Below, in pieces: positions 8,282-17,892 of a DNA stretch of 64,000 bases (position 1 is the stretch's first letter; each line of letters opens with the position of its first letter). This DNA comes from Halomonas alimentaria (GTDB taxonomy: Bacteria; Pseudomonadota; Gammaproteobacteria; Pseudomonadales; Halomonadaceae): contig NZ_WUTT01000001.1 of NCBI RefSeq assembly GCF_009902005.1, forward strand, positions 2,074,227 through 2,138,226. The letters run 5' to 3'. The position numbers and the translations under genes were made by a program. The notes beneath the pieces are model-generated. The model saw only the letters and a program-made list of their open reading frames with translations, made no database searches and had not been told where the DNA came from.

Positions 8282-9376
8282 ATGATTCCTGTGACCAAGC
8301 CCTATCTGCCCAGCCGGGAAAAGCTGGATCGCTACATCGACGGCATCTACGAGGGTCAGTGGCTGACCAACAATGGCCCGCTGGTGCAGGAGTTGACGCG
8401 GCGGCTGGAGGAGTACCTGGGGATTGAGAATCTGCTGCTTGTCTCCAACGGCACCCTGGCGCTGCAGATCGCCTACCGAGCACTGGGCATAAGCGGAAGT
8501 GAAGCACCTGCGGAAGCGATCACGACCCCCTTCACCTTTGTGGCCACGGCCAGCTCGTTGAAGTGGGCAGGGGTAGATCCGCTTTTCGTGGATATCGACG
8601 CTGAGACCTGGTGCCTGGACCCTGCGCTTGTCGAATCAGCCATCACGCCCCTTACCCGTGCCATTGTGCCTGTTCACGTGTTTGGCAACGCCTGTGACGT
8701 GGAAGCCATAGACGAGCTTGGTCGCCAGCACGGTTTGAAGGTGGTCTACGACGCCTCCCATGCGTTTGGCATAACCTACAAGGGGGAAAGCCTGCTCAAG
8801 CACGGGGACGCCGCCACGCTGAGCTTTCACGCCACCAAGCTGTTCCACACCGGCGAGGGCGGGGCGATCATCTTCAAGCGCAAGGAAGACCTGGAGCGGG
8901 CGAAGAAAATGATCAACTTCGGCATCACCGGGCCGGAGAGCATTGAAGAGGTCGGCATCAACGCCAAGATGAATGAGTTTCAGGCGGCGATGGGATTGTG
9001 TGTGCTGGACGAAATGGAAGAAAACCTGAAAGCCCGTGCAGCGGTCTGGCACCGGTACGAACAGGCGCTGAGCCAGATCCTCCAACTGCAAGCAAAACCG
9101 GAAGCACTGGATTACAACTACGCCTACTTCCCGGTGGTGTTCGAAAGCGAGGAACAGGCTGTGCGAGTACTGGACACACTGAAAGAGAACGGCGTGCTGG
9201 CCAGACGGTATTTTTACCCTTCGTTGGAAAATGTAGCGTGCCTGAATTCACAGTTAGAGCAGCCGGTATCTAAGGATATTGCCAGTAGGATACTGTGTTT
9301 GCCGATTTATGCGGAGCTTGCGCTTGAAGTCCAGAGCCACGTAAGCCATGTGATTGATGCGGAGCTGAAGGCATGA
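8282..9376 (+). CDS. DegT/DnrJ/EryC1/StrS sugar aminotransferase (VioA-like)
   Basis: 364 residues with the PLP-dependent DegT fold: N-terminal WLTNNGP, the phosphate-binding SNGTLAL, VPVHVFG, DASHAFG and the Schiff-base lysine in SFHATKLFHTGEGG. The N-terminus and its place after rmlB-rmlA fit VioA-type enzymes that aminate dTDP-4-keto-6-deoxyglucose to dTDP-4-amino-4,6-dideoxyglucose (Qui4N). A 3-aminotransferase (FdtB/QdtB type) is the main alternative, but no ketoisomerase is present. The stop overlaps the next start (ATGA). Confidence 0.85.
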   Translation: MIPVTKPYLPSREKLDRYIDGIYEGQWLTNNGPLVQELTRRLEEYLGIENLLLVSNGTLALQIAYRALGISGSEAPAEAITTPFTFVATASSLKWAGVDPLFVDIDAETWCLDPALVESAITPLTRAIVPVHVFGNACDVEAIDELGRQHGLKVVYDASHAFGITYKGESLLKHGDAATLSFHATKLFHTGEGGAIIFKRKEDLERAKKMINFGITGPESIEEVGINAKMNEFQAAMGLCVLDEMEENLKARAAVWHRYEQALSQILQLQAKPEALDYNYAYFPVVFESEEQAVRVLDTLKENGVLARRYFYPSLENVACLNSQLEQPVSKDIASRILCLPIYAELALEVQSHVSHVIDAELKA

Positions 9377-10062
9377 AGCTGGCAGTCATGCAGCCTTATT
9401 TGTTTCCTTATATTGGCTATTTTCAGCTAATTCATGCTTCAGATCTGTTTCTTATCTATGATGATGTTGCCTATATTAAACAGGGTTACATCAACCGAAA
9501 CACTATATCGTCGCCAAATGGTGTGGCGCGCTTTACTATTCCAGTGCCAGGCGCCTCTTCAAATAAGCTGATAAAAGAGCTATCTTTTTCGAGCGATGTG
9601 ACCAAGGTGTTAAGGACGATCGAGCAAAGCTACTCCAAAGCGCCGAATTTTGCAGAGGTATTTCCTCTGGTTGAAAGGGTTCTTCAGCACGAAGACCGAT
9701 CTATTGCCTCGGTATGCATGAGAAGTTACCAAGAGATTTTTTCGTATCTTGGTATTCAGAAGCGGTTCAGAAAAACAAGTGAGCTTGATTATGACCGAAC
9801 AGTATCTGCTAAAGACCGACTGATTGCGTTGAGTCATAAGTTTGGAGCCGATTGCTACATTAACACACCTGGTGGGCGTTCTCTTTATTTTAAAGATGAT
9901 TTCGAAAAGAGTGGTGTCAGCCTTAAATTTATTGATACCTTGCCGCTCCAGTACCAGCAAGAAAACAGAGAGTTTGTGCCGAATCTCTCAATTATTGATG
10001 CCCTCATGAATTGCTCAAGATCTGAAATTGGACGTCTGTTAAGAATGTATGCCCTTAACTAA
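9373..10062 (+). CDS. WbqC-family protein
   Basis: 229 residues. The start MKLAVMQPYLFPYIGYFQLI and the following DLFLIYDDV are hallmarks of the WbqC family, found in O-antigen and exopolysaccharide clusters near amino-sugar aminotransferases. Its biochemical role is not firmly known; modification of the amino group made by the preceding enzyme is a reasonable inference. It overlaps that gene by four bases. Base composition drops clearly toward AT here and stays low to about 17.3 kb, marking the start of the variable core of the locus. Confidence 0.85.
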   Translation: MKLAVMQPYLFPYIGYFQLIHASDLFLIYDDVAYIKQGYINRNTISSPNGVARFTIPVPGASSNKLIKELSFSSDVTKVLRTIEQSYSKAPNFAEVFPLVERVLQHEDRSIASVCMRSYQEIFSYLGIQKRFRKTSELDYDRTVSAKDRLIALSHKFGADCYINTPGGRSLYFKDDFEKSGVSLKFIDTLPLQYQQENREFVPNLSIIDALMNCSRSEIGRLLRMYALN

Positions 10063-10091
10063 GACTAATGTAGAAGTGAGAATATATTTTC

Positions 10092-11075
10092 ATGGTGGCT
10101 GACAAAAAAGCCAAGTCTCTAGGTGGATATCAAGGGTTGGAGCTTCCATTCTATGGGGCCGACCTTGATAAATGTAAGGTGAAAACTAATTCGGCGCGGT
10201 CAGCGTTAAGAATAATACTTAGTGAACTGACACCAAAGAAAATTTGGTTGCCTGCCTATACGTGCGACGCAGTAGTCCAATCAGTAGAGGCTGTGGGTAT
10301 AGAGAAGGAGTACTATCGGCTCACCTCCTCATTCGATGTTGATGCCTCTGTAAGAGTTGGTGGCGATGAATGCATCTTGATTGTGGATTACTTTGGCCTG
10401 TCTGGCGATGCGGTATGCCGAGGTTTGAACCGGTTTGGGCATCGAAATACGATTGTTGATTGCTCTCAGGCCTACTTCTCTGAATATTCAGAAGCGCTGG
10501 CTACCATTTACTCACCCCGAAAGTTCTTCGGCCTTCCCGACGGAGGGCTTCTGTTTTCGGACGATCCACGCATCAAACAACCAGATATTAGAGATACAAC
10601 CTCCGAAAGTCGCATGGGGCATTTGATTAGTAGAATCACGGAAAGTCCCGAAGCGGCTTATAAAAAGTACCAGGATGCCGAAGAGGCGATTGGCGAACTT
10701 CCTGTTCAAGGCATGTCTAGACTCACGGAGAGGCTCTTGCGGTCGGTTAATTACGATGCCGCCAGAGTTTCACGTACCCGTAATGCGCAGTACCTGGACA
10801 AAAAACTCGGGGAATACAACAAGCTAAGCTTGGAGATCGGCGAGGATATCGCTCCGCTGTGTTATCCGTTTCTTCCAAACACAGCAACAGCCAGTCGGGC
10901 AGAATTGATTAAAAACCGTGTATTCGTGCCGAGCTATTGGCCGGAGGTACTCCAGCGCTCAGAAGGAGGAAGCTTTGAGTGGGATATGGTAACAAACGGT
11001 TTGTTCCTGCCATGTGACCAGCGCTATACCGAAGAAGATATGGAAAGGCTCGTAAGCCTGTTGGCAATCAGATAA
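10092..11075 (+). CDS. DegT-like PLP-fold protein, divergent
   Basis: 327 residues. Aminotransferase-fold traces are visible: NSARSALRIIL (phosphate-loop region), WLPAYTCDAVV, ILIVDYFGLSG, IVDCSQAYFSE and YSPRKFFGLPDGGLLF, where the lysine aligns with the PLP lysine of DegT proteins. The spacing and many usual residues differ, so a catalytic aminotransferase role is uncertain. It follows WbqC by 29 bases and precedes a sulfotransferase gene. It may modify or build a rare sugar or amino-acid decoration. A PLP-dependent function is inferred from the fold only. Confidence 0.65.
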   Translation: MVADKKAKSLGGYQGLELPFYGADLDKCKVKTNSARSALRIILSELTPKKIWLPAYTCDAVVQSVEAVGIEKEYYRLTSSFDVDASVRVGGDECILIVDYFGLSGDAVCRGLNRFGHRNTIVDCSQAYFSEYSEALATIYSPRKFFGLPDGGLLFSDDPRIKQPDIRDTTSESRMGHLISRITESPEAAYKKYQDAEEAIGELPVQGMSRLTERLLRSVNYDAARVSRTRNAQYLDKKLGEYNKLSLEIGEDIAPLCYPFLPNTATASRAELIKNRVFVPSYWPEVLQRSEGGSFEWDMVTNGLFLPCDQRYTEEDMERLVSLLAIR

Positions 11076-11088
11076 AAGGTATTTATAC

Positions 11089-12105
11089 GTGGCTGTTCCT
11101 GAAAATCGGACAGAAAAATACGCACGAGTCTCCGCTCTTGAAGTGCTACTGAAAGATCTCAACGGCAACCTTACTGGTGCCAATGAGGCTTTTCTAAAAC
11201 ACTCGGAAGAGCGCTTTTCTAAAATCTTTCTGATGGGGCCGCACCGCTCTGGTAGCACCCTGTTTACGCAATGGCTAGCAAACACTGGCCTTGCCGCCTA
11301 CCCAACCAATATGCTCTCCCGCTTTTTCGGAGCACCGCTGGTAGGCGCAAAAATCCAGCAACTATTGACGGACCCGCGTTACAACTTTCGTAACGAAATC
11401 CTGGATTTCAACTCCGACATAAATTTCAGCTCCGACAACGGCAAAACCAAGGGTGCGCTGGCCCCGAACGAATTCTGGTACTTCTGGCGCCGTTTCTTGC
11501 CTTTCGAAGAGCTGGATTACTTGCCTGGCGAGGAATTACGTGAGAAAGGTAACCTGGCAGGGTTCCGTGATGAGTTGAATGCGCTGGCGAATATCTTTGA
11601 AAAGCCGTTCGCCATGAAAGCCATGATCATGAACCAGAATATCCCGGAGCTTGCCGAACAATTCGATAAGCCACTGTTCATCTGGATTCGGCGCGACCCG
11701 ATCTTCAACATCCAGTCTGCACTGGAAGCCCGAAAGCGCCAGTACGGCGACATCAACACCTGGTACTCGTTCAAGATCAAAGAATACCCGGAGCTGAAAA
11801 GCCTCGACCCACTGGAATCCGTCGCCGGCCAGATCGCGGCCATCAATCGCTCGGTAGAACAAGGCATTGCCGCGTTGCCAGATCACAAAAAGTTGGTGGT
11901 TCAGTATGAAGACTTTTGCCAGCGTCCGGAGTACTACTACAACGAGATCACCCGCCGGCTGATAGAGCAAGGTGGAGTGAGTGCGGAGCAGGTGCCGGAG
12001 TACTCCGGTGAGGCGAGCTTCTCGAATACTAATCGTTGGCGATTGGAGGAGTATTCGCAGGAGGATGCGGAGCGGGTTTATCAGAAAATTGTGGACCATT
12101 ACTAA
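11089..12105 (+). CDS. PAPS-dependent sulfotransferase
   Basis: 338 residues from GTG 11089 with AAGGT upstream. The 5'-phosphosulfate loop FLMGPHRSGSTLFTQWL lies near residue 45, and FIWIRRDPIFNIQSAL near 200 fits the 3'-phosphate-binding region with conserved Arg and Ser. These are the two PAPS-binding segments of the sulfotransferase fold. It likely transfers sulfate from PAPS to a carbohydrate hydroxyl or amine. Its stop overlaps the next sulfotransferase start (TAATG), so the two are probably co-translated. Confidence 0.8.
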   Translation: MAVPENRTEKYARVSALEVLLKDLNGNLTGANEAFLKHSEERFSKIFLMGPHRSGSTLFTQWLANTGLAAYPTNMLSRFFGAPLVGAKIQQLLTDPRYNFRNEILDFNSDINFSSDNGKTKGALAPNEFWYFWRRFLPFEELDYLPGEELREKGNLAGFRDELNALANIFEKPFAMKAMIMNQNIPELAEQFDKPLFIWIRRDPIFNIQSALEARKRQYGDINTWYSFKIKEYPELKSLDPLESVAGQIAAINRSVEQGIAALPDHKKLVVQYEDFCQRPEYYYNEITRRLIEQGGVSAEQVPEYSGEASFSNTNRWRLEEYSQEDAERVYQKIVDHY

Positions 12106-12803
12106 TGACAGCAGCGGCAATTAGCAAGGTAAAGCGGAAAGCAAAACAAGCCGCATCGGACCTTAACAAACGAATAAAAGCGGCCGGAAAAGAGAAAGTC
12201 TTTTGCATCGGCAGAAATAAAACAGGCACTACCTCACTGAAAGCCGCTTTCGAAGCCCTCGGTTACCCCGTTGGTAACCAGCGCAAAGCCGAAGTACTCA
12301 CCGGCACCCATTACTTCGAAGCCAACTTCCAGCCCATTGTAGATTACTGCAAGTCTGCCCAGGTGTTTCAGGATGTGCCCTTCAGCTATCCGGAAACCTA
12401 TAAGCATCTCGACAAAGCCTATCCGGGCAGCAAGTTTATCCTGACGGTGAGAGACGACGCGGAGCAGTGGTATCGCTCAATCACCCGGTTTCACGCCAAG
12501 AACTTCGGCAAGGATGGTCGGATTCCCACTGCAGAAGACCTGAAAGCGGCTCAGTACGTATGGCCCGGCTTTATGTACAACGTCGTGCGTGTACATGGCA
12601 CGACAGACGATGACCCGTACAACAAAGAAACCATGATTGCCCACTATGAGCGATACAACCGCGAAGTGATCGAATACTTCAAGGATCGCCCGAACGACCT
12701 CTTGGTGATCAACGTAGCGGAAAAGGACGCGTACCAGAAGTTTGTTGAGTTTCTGGGTGTAGATTCGTCATTTGACGATTTTCCTTGGGAAAATAGAACT
12801 TGA
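12105..12803 (+). CDS. Sulfotransferase family protein
   Basis: 232 residues from ATG 12105, overlapping the preceding stop by one base. VFCIGRNKTGTTSLKAAFEA is the PAPS 5'-loop with Lys-Thr-Gly-Thr-Thr, and KFILTVRDDAEQWYRSITRF supplies the 3' phosphate-binding Arg and Ser. The length and layout match the small single-domain sulfotransferases seen in marine bacteria. Together with its neighbours it points to sulfation of the exopolysaccharide. Acceptor unknown. Confidence 0.8.
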   Translation: MTAAAISKVKRKAKQAASDLNKRIKAAGKEKVFCIGRNKTGTTSLKAAFEALGYPVGNQRKAEVLTGTHYFEANFQPIVDYCKSAQVFQDVPFSYPETYKHLDKAYPGSKFILTVRDDAEQWYRSITRFHAKNFGKDGRIPTAEDLKAAQYVWPGFMYNVVRVHGTTDDDPYNKETMIAHYERYNREVIEYFKDRPNDLLVINVAEKDAYQKFVEFLGVDSSFDDFPWENRT

Positions 12804-12815
12804 GGTGCGAGCTAA

Positions 12816-13685
12816 ATGCTTAAATCAGTTTCCATAAAGTTAAAAAAACACATCGAACATAGTGTACTTGGAGGACACAAACCGGATTTTATGATCATAG
12901 GTGCCCAGAAATGTGGTACTACTTCTTTATTTTCTTATCTTGATGAGTTGGCCTCTTTCTCAGGCTCTCAACCCAAAGAGGTCCATTATTTTGATCGGGA
13001 AGACAACTTTCGAAAGGGACATCGTTGGTATGAATCGCGTTTCCTGAAAAAGACTCACGGAAACCAGCTATTTTTTGAGGCTTCTCCAACTTATCTATGC
13101 AGAGAGAAAGTTCCTGCGAGGCTAAAAGCTTATAATCCCGACCTGAAACTGATACTAATATTGCGCGAACCTACCGCCAGAGCGTACTCAGCATGGAATA
13201 TGTATCGGCAATGGAGTGAGGAAGGCATCCTGCCATGGAGCATCGCCAACGATCAATACGGAAGGAAAGAAAGTCCAATATATAGTACCTTTTTCAAAAG
13301 TGGGTGCCCGTCTTTTACAGACTATATTCAGCTTGAAATGGAATTGATCAAGAACGGGGATACGGAAGAAGAGCCTAGCCTTTTGCGTCGGGGGCTGTAC
13401 AAGCAACAAATTGAGCGCTACGTTAACTTGTTCGGATGGGATAATATCCTCGTTCTGGGCTTCAATGAGCTCAAAAATGATAGCGAATCCGTAATTCGAA
13501 AGTGCCATGAGTTCTTGGGTGTTCCATACCAAGCTCAGGTGGCTGCCCCGGACGAGAAAGAAATCAAGAACAAGCGTTCCTATCCGTCAAAAATCAGCTC
13601 TGCCGACTTCGAAATTTTGCGAGAGTTCTACGAACAACCTAATCAAGAACTGTTCGACTACCTTGGTTACCAGCCAGACTGGTAA
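12816..13685 (+). CDS. Sulfotransferase, heparan-sulfate type
   Basis: 289 residues. FMIIGAQKCGTTSLFSYL near residue 25 is the PAPS 5'-loop; KLILILREPTARAYSAWNMY near residue 110 is the 3'-loop with Arg and Ser, in the form typical of the heparan/chondroitin N- and O-sulfotransferase group. HYFDRE after the first loop and SPTYL also match that group. It should act on a polysaccharide or lipid-linked oligosaccharide. Third consecutive sulfotransferase gene in the cluster. Confidence 0.88.
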   Translation: MLKSVSIKLKKHIEHSVLGGHKPDFMIIGAQKCGTTSLFSYLDELASFSGSQPKEVHYFDREDNFRKGHRWYESRFLKKTHGNQLFFEASPTYLCREKVPARLKAYNPDLKLILILREPTARAYSAWNMYRQWSEEGILPWSIANDQYGRKESPIYSTFFKSGCPSFTDYIQLEMELIKNGDTEEEPSLLRRGLYKQQIERYVNLFGWDNILVLGFNELKNDSESVIRKCHEFLGVPYQAQVAAPDEKEIKNKRSYPSKISSADFEILREFYEQPNQELFDYLGYQPDW

Positions 13686-13710
13686 ACACTGCTCCGCAGG
13701 ATAATAAACT

Positions 13711-15156
13711 TTGGCTAGCCTTAATCGAAAAATTGGTATTGGTACTCTTTGGAATTTTTTGGAGCTGTTTCTTTCCAAGAGCGCCACGACTTTATTCACG
13801 ATTTTCCTCGCGACACTCCTCGTTCCGAAAGACTTCGGTCTGATAGCGATTATCGCTGTTGTTTTCGAGCTTTCCGGGGTTTTGGTCAATGCCGGGTTTA
13901 CGCAGGCGCTTATTCGCTCGAAAACGGTGAATGACAGAGAGTTGAGCACTGCCTTCTGGGGTAATCTCGGAATCGCGGGGGGCGTTTACTCAGCGGTTTT
14001 CCTGCTTTCTGGTGAAATAGCCGCTTTTTTCGGCGAGCCGATTCTAGAGTTAATGGTTCAGGTATTGGGCATCGGAATTTTGGTGAATTCATTCAGGATT
14101 GTTCAAACAGCAATCCTTAGTCGCCGGATGGATTTCCGCTCCCAAATGATCGCGGCTACAGCTGGTACCATCATCTCCGGCTTTATTGCCATTGCAATGG
14201 CTTATAATGGGTTTGGCGTATGGAGCCTGGTTGCGCAGATGCTCTCTTCCCAGATTATCGCCACTGGGATTCTATGGTTCTCTACCCGTTGGGTTCCGTT
14301 ATTTGCTTTTGACGGATCAGCCTTCAGATATCTGTTTGATTTTGGGAAGTTTCTGGTGATTGCTAACGTATTGAACGTTGCATTCAAAAACTCCTATGCG
14401 CTGGTAATCGCTAAGCTGTTCAGCCCAGAACTCACAGGGTTGTATTATTTTGCAACCAAGCTCTCTAACCTTGCTGCTCAGCAGCTGACCGGTGCCCTGC
14501 AAAAGTCATCCTTTCCAGCGTTAGCAACTCTGCAAGATGACAACGCGCAGCTGAAGCACAAATACCGTCAAATCATACAGCTGACCATGTTCGTGATGGC
14601 CCCCGTTATGCTCATATTCATGGGGCTTGCAGATCCGGTATTCGCCCTGCTGTTCGATGATCGCTGGATGGACGCTGTAACCTATACCCAATTGTTGTGT
14701 TTGGTTGGTTTGCTATACCCCGTACACTCCCTGAACATTAATGTCTTGATGGTGAAGGGGCGTACAGGCCTCAACCTAAAGCTTAACCTGATCAAAAAAG
14801 CCATTCAGATAAGCATTCTGGTTGCGTCAATTCCGTTCGGCGTATTAGGGATAGTGGTCGGGCAAGTAATCGGCTCCATTGTTGCGCTGTTGCCGAACAG
14901 CTACTACACGGCGAAGCTGATCCACTACGACTTCAAAATGCAGATCAACGATATTGGTAAACCCATCGGCGCCGCAATGCTGGCCGGGGCAGGTGCATGG
15001 TCGATTGCACACACCATAGCAGCGCACCCGTTGATCGTGTTGATTTTCTCCGGGCTCGCAGGGGCTGGGATATACTTACTCGCCAGCATTATCATTCGCG
15101 CTGAAGGCGCCTTGATGCTGTGGGGAAAAGTGGGTAGTCGCATGCAGCGTGCATAG
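13711..15156 (+). CDS. wzx: Wzx-type polysaccharide flippase (MOP superfamily)
   Basis: 481 residues, beginning at TTG 13711 with GCAGGA about 10 bases upstream; no ATG alternative preserves the first conserved residues. The N-terminus GIGTLWNFLELFLSKSATTL followed by VPKDFGLIAI is characteristic of Wzx/RfbX-like and teichuronic-type lipid-linked oligosaccharide flippases, and roughly 12-14 hydrophobic helices are visible. It should flip the undecaprenyl-linked repeat unit across the inner membrane before polymerisation by a Wzy enzyme (candidate at 24290). Confidence 0.9.
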   Translation: MASLNRKIGIGTLWNFLELFLSKSATTLFTIFLATLLVPKDFGLIAIIAVVFELSGVLVNAGFTQALIRSKTVNDRELSTAFWGNLGIAGGVYSAVFLLSGEIAAFFGEPILELMVQVLGIGILVNSFRIVQTAILSRRMDFRSQMIAATAGTIISGFIAIAMAYNGFGVWSLVAQMLSSQIIATGILWFSTRWVPLFAFDGSAFRYLFDFGKFLVIANVLNVAFKNSYALVIAKLFSPELTGLYYFATKLSNLAAQQLTGALQKSSFPALATLQDDNAQLKHKYRQIIQLTMFVMAPVMLIFMGLADPVFALLFDDRWMDAVTYTQLLCLVGLLYPVHSLNINVLMVKGRTGLNLKLNLIKKAIQISILVASIPFGVLGIVVGQVIGSIVALLPNSYYTAKLIHYDFKMQINDIGKPIGAAMLAGAGAWSIAHTIAAHPLIVLIFSGLAGAGIYLLASIIIRAEGALMLWGKVGSRMQRA

Positions 15157-15178
15157 GTTATTGGATGACTAAGATCTT

Positions 15179-16315
15179 ATGGCTATAGAACATTTGCAGC
15201 CGGGTAATCTCGTGCCTAAGCCTCCGGAACCGAGGCCGGAATCGGAAATTATGGCGGGGTGGAAGGGGGATAGGAATAAACCATTAGTAAGCATCTTGTG
15301 TATTACCTATAACCATGCACCGTATATTGCGGATGCGCTCAACGGCTTTCTGATACAGGAAACAGACTTTCCTTTTGAGATTATTGTTCATGATGATGCA
15401 TCGGCGGATGAGACGCAGCGCATTATTGAGCAGTACCAGCAAAGATATCCAAATTTGATTACTACTGTTTTCCAGACCGAGAATCAGTATTCAAAAGGGA
15501 GCAGGCCAACCCAGTTTGTGAAAGACCTTTGCAGGGGAATTTACTCCGCATTGTGCGAGGGTGATGATTATTGGTTGAGTCCCGATAAGCTATCTAAGCA
15601 AGTTTTTTTATTAGAGACAAATAAAGACGTTCATTTGAGTGTGCATCCTGCGTATCTCTTCGATGTTAGCAAGGGAAAGTTTGCGCCGAAGTTTGAGCAT
15701 GATCTGGTAAGTGGCAGTGTTTTGCCAGTATCGGATGCTGTGTCGGCTTCCAGTCAGTTCGCTCCTACGGCATCGTATTTTTTTAGGACTAAAGAGTTCT
15801 TGTCGATGCCAGAGTGGTTTTTTAACGCTCAGGATTTGCCTTTTGGTGATTATTTTATAGAAGCGCTACTTGGCCGGCATGGTATTATATATGCGCACGA
15901 CATATTTAGTGTATATCGAAGGAATGTTCCTGGGTCTTACACGCATAGAACCGCTCAAAGTTCGGATAATTATTTGATTTCACGAATTGGGTCAGTGTTA
16001 AGGTATACATCAAAGCTTGAAGATTATGAGTGTATTAGCTCAATCTCTATTCAAAAAAGAAAGGTTAACATTGTAAAGGATTATCAGGGTATGGCTTTGG
16101 CTAGGCGTTCGTTATATTTGTATAGAGCGGTCAGTGCCGAGGGTGAAAGATATGCTGTCCGAAATGCCGTTGTTGAAAACATTGCAATGAAAAGTGAGGT
16201 TAGCTTTCGATGCTATCGATTCTATCGATTCTTAAAAGCAACTTCCTCTAAGCTTAAGAGCTTTATTTGGATGCTAAAGAAGCGGTTTTCAAGAAGTCCT
16301 AATTTTTCAGGTTAA
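15179..16315 (+). CDS. Glycosyltransferase family 2
   Basis: 378 residues. The GT-A core reads PLVSILCITYNHAPYIADAL, then IIVHDDASADET (nucleotide-sugar Asp pair), then ALCEGDDYWLSPDKL with the metal-binding DD. The C-terminal 120 residues are basic and probably contact the membrane. It adds one sugar to the lipid-linked repeat. Base composition is AT-rich like its neighbours. Donor and acceptor cannot be told from the sequence. Confidence 0.88.
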   Translation: MAIEHLQPGNLVPKPPEPRPESEIMAGWKGDRNKPLVSILCITYNHAPYIADALNGFLIQETDFPFEIIVHDDASADETQRIIEQYQQRYPNLITTVFQTENQYSKGSRPTQFVKDLCRGIYSALCEGDDYWLSPDKLSKQVFLLETNKDVHLSVHPAYLFDVSKGKFAPKFEHDLVSGSVLPVSDAVSASSQFAPTASYFFRTKEFLSMPEWFFNAQDLPFGDYFIEALLGRHGIIYAHDIFSVYRRNVPGSYTHRTAQSSDNYLISRIGSVLRYTSKLEDYECISSISIQKRKVNIVKDYQGMALARRSLYLYRAVSAEGERYAVRNAVVENIAMKSEVSFRCYRFYRFLKATSSKLKSFIWMLKKRFSRSPNFSG

Positions 16316-16516
16316 TGAAACTATGCCGAGCCTATTGATTTAAATTTCATTGGCGATATGCGGGATGTACAGCATCTAACATGCCGCAGCTGCAACTTAT
16401 TTTCGTAAGCTTAAAAGAATGGTAAGAACTCGGTTATTCCTTATGTCACTTTATCATTCAGTGAAACTAAGAGTTCGAAAAAGCTTTTATCTAATTACTC
16501 GATAGGCTTCTTACCT

Positions 16517-17341
16517 ATGTCCTTGATTTTAACTTTAACCTCTACATCCAGTCGCCTTGCGGTTTTGAAGTATACTCTGTTATCTCTTCTGGATCAGAAG
16601 CATAAAGCAGATAAGATAGTTCTTTGCATTTCGAAATCTCCTTATTTAATAGATGAAGGTATAAAAGATCTGCCAGAATGGCTGTCCTATATGGTCAGTC
16701 AGGGAGAAATTGAGATAAACTGGGTCGAAAACACGGGGCCTTATCGAAAACTAATTCCAGTATACCGCTCAGCGGATGAAGATGACTGGATTGTCACTTG
16801 TGACGACGATGTCATCTATGCCCCCGAATGGCTTGAGTCACTGGTCAAGACGGCTCAGCAGTATCCATCTGCTATTGTTTGCGGTAGGGCTCGTCGTCCC
16901 TCAAAAAATCCGCTCGGCATAAGACAAGGCTATATGAGCTGGCCGATAGTTCCACTCGGCTCTAGAGGTAAACATCTGCTGCCTATTGGGATTGCAGGCG
17001 TGCTTTATCGAAAAAACCTTCTAGACAAAGAAACTATGTACAGTGATGAATTTAAAAAACTAGCACCGAAGCAGGATGATCTTTGGTTTCATTTGGCTAG
17101 AAAATTGGTTGACGGGGAGGTGGTGGTTTGTTTAGAAGCAGGTAAGCATGTGTTTCCAATAGAGGCACCAGGTGCTTTATCCGTTTCTAACACTGCCTCA
17201 AACCTCCCAGACTGGGATAAGTTTATTTCGGCACTATCTAGTCGCATTATGATAAAGTTCAAGTCCTATGTCGGCATCCCTACTTGCGATAATGATGTCG
17301 TTATCAAAAATCTTGGGAAGTTTAAATCCTCACTTTTTTGA
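16517..17341 (+). CDS. GT-A-fold glycosyltransferase
   Basis: 274 residues. SLILTLTSTSSRLAVLKYTL at the N-terminus and WIVTCDDDVIYAPEWLESLV near residue 95 (DDD metal-binding motif) indicate a GT-A glycosyltransferase; QDDLWFHLA near 190 could carry the catalytic acid region. It is separated from the previous gene by about 200 AT-rich bases without features and is the last gene before the insertion-sequence tower. Specific sugar unknown. Confidence 0.75.
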   Translation: MSLILTLTSTSSRLAVLKYTLLSLLDQKHKADKIVLCISKSPYLIDEGIKDLPEWLSYMVSQGEIEINWVENTGPYRKLIPVYRSADEDDWIVTCDDDVIYAPEWLESLVKTAQQYPSAIVCGRARRPSKNPLGIRQGYMSWPIVPLGSRGKHLLPIGIAGVLYRKNLLDKETMYSDEFKKLAPKQDDLWFHLARKLVDGEVVVCLEAGKHVFPIEAPGALSVSNTASNLPDWDKFISALSSRIMIKFKSYVGIPTCDNDVVIKNLGKFKSSLF

Positions 17342-17359
17342 TGCCTTGGGTTCCTGAAT

Positions 17360-17704
17360 TCAAGCAATAAGCGCAGCACCTGCGGTATCCAGGGCTCCTG
17401 AGTATTCCCCCAGAATCACCTGTGCCGGTGTCCGATAGCCGAGACGTTTTCGCGGTCGGTCATTCAGTTTCTTGACCACCTTGCGCACCTCGGCATCGGT
17501 CACCTGGCGGAAATCCGTTCCCTTGGGGAAGTACTGCCTTATCAGGCCATTGGTGTTCTCGTTGGTCCCACGCTGCCCGGAACAGTAGGGATCACAGAAG
17601 TACGTCGCTGCTGTCACTGCCTTGGCCACGGCCTCGTGGTCGGCGAATTCAGAGCCATTGTCCAGCGTGATGGTCTGGACAGCACTGATCTTGCCCAGCA
17701 ACAG
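17360..17704 (-). pseudogene. IS30-family transposase C-terminal remnant
   Basis: About 113 codons of the catalytic C-terminal half remain, with TLDNGSEFADH (second catalytic Asp) and [18 protein letters not shown] (catalytic Glu region). The N-terminal two thirds are absent; the frame runs into the left end of an IS3-family element at 17705. The remainder does not reappear on the far side of the tower, so it was probably lost by deletion. Confidence 0.85.
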
Positions 17705-17853
17705 TGGACACCCCGTTAAGGTATTACACTCAACGAGGTGACCCATGGCAAAGCAAGCTACCCCGATGAAGAAGACCCGCGCCCGTTACTCCGATGCCTA
17801 CCGTGAGTTGGGCCTGCAGACCAGCCAGCTCTATCAATGGCGCGCCAAGGCCC
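17705..17853 (+). pseudogene. IS3-family element, left end and orfA N-terminal fragment
   Basis: The left end (TGGACACCCCGTTAAGG) is followed by an ATG at 17745 reading MAKQATPMKKTRARYSDAYR and then ELGLQTSQLYQWRAKA, the helix-turn-helix end of an IS3 OrfA. The stretch between the two parts is shorter than usual, implying an internal deletion. Continuity with the fragment at 19800 is restored if element A and one AGGCCC copy are removed. Confidence 0.75.
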
Positions 17854-17892
17854 CTATGCGTCAACGTAGTTGTCACCCAAACGGATTGAGAG

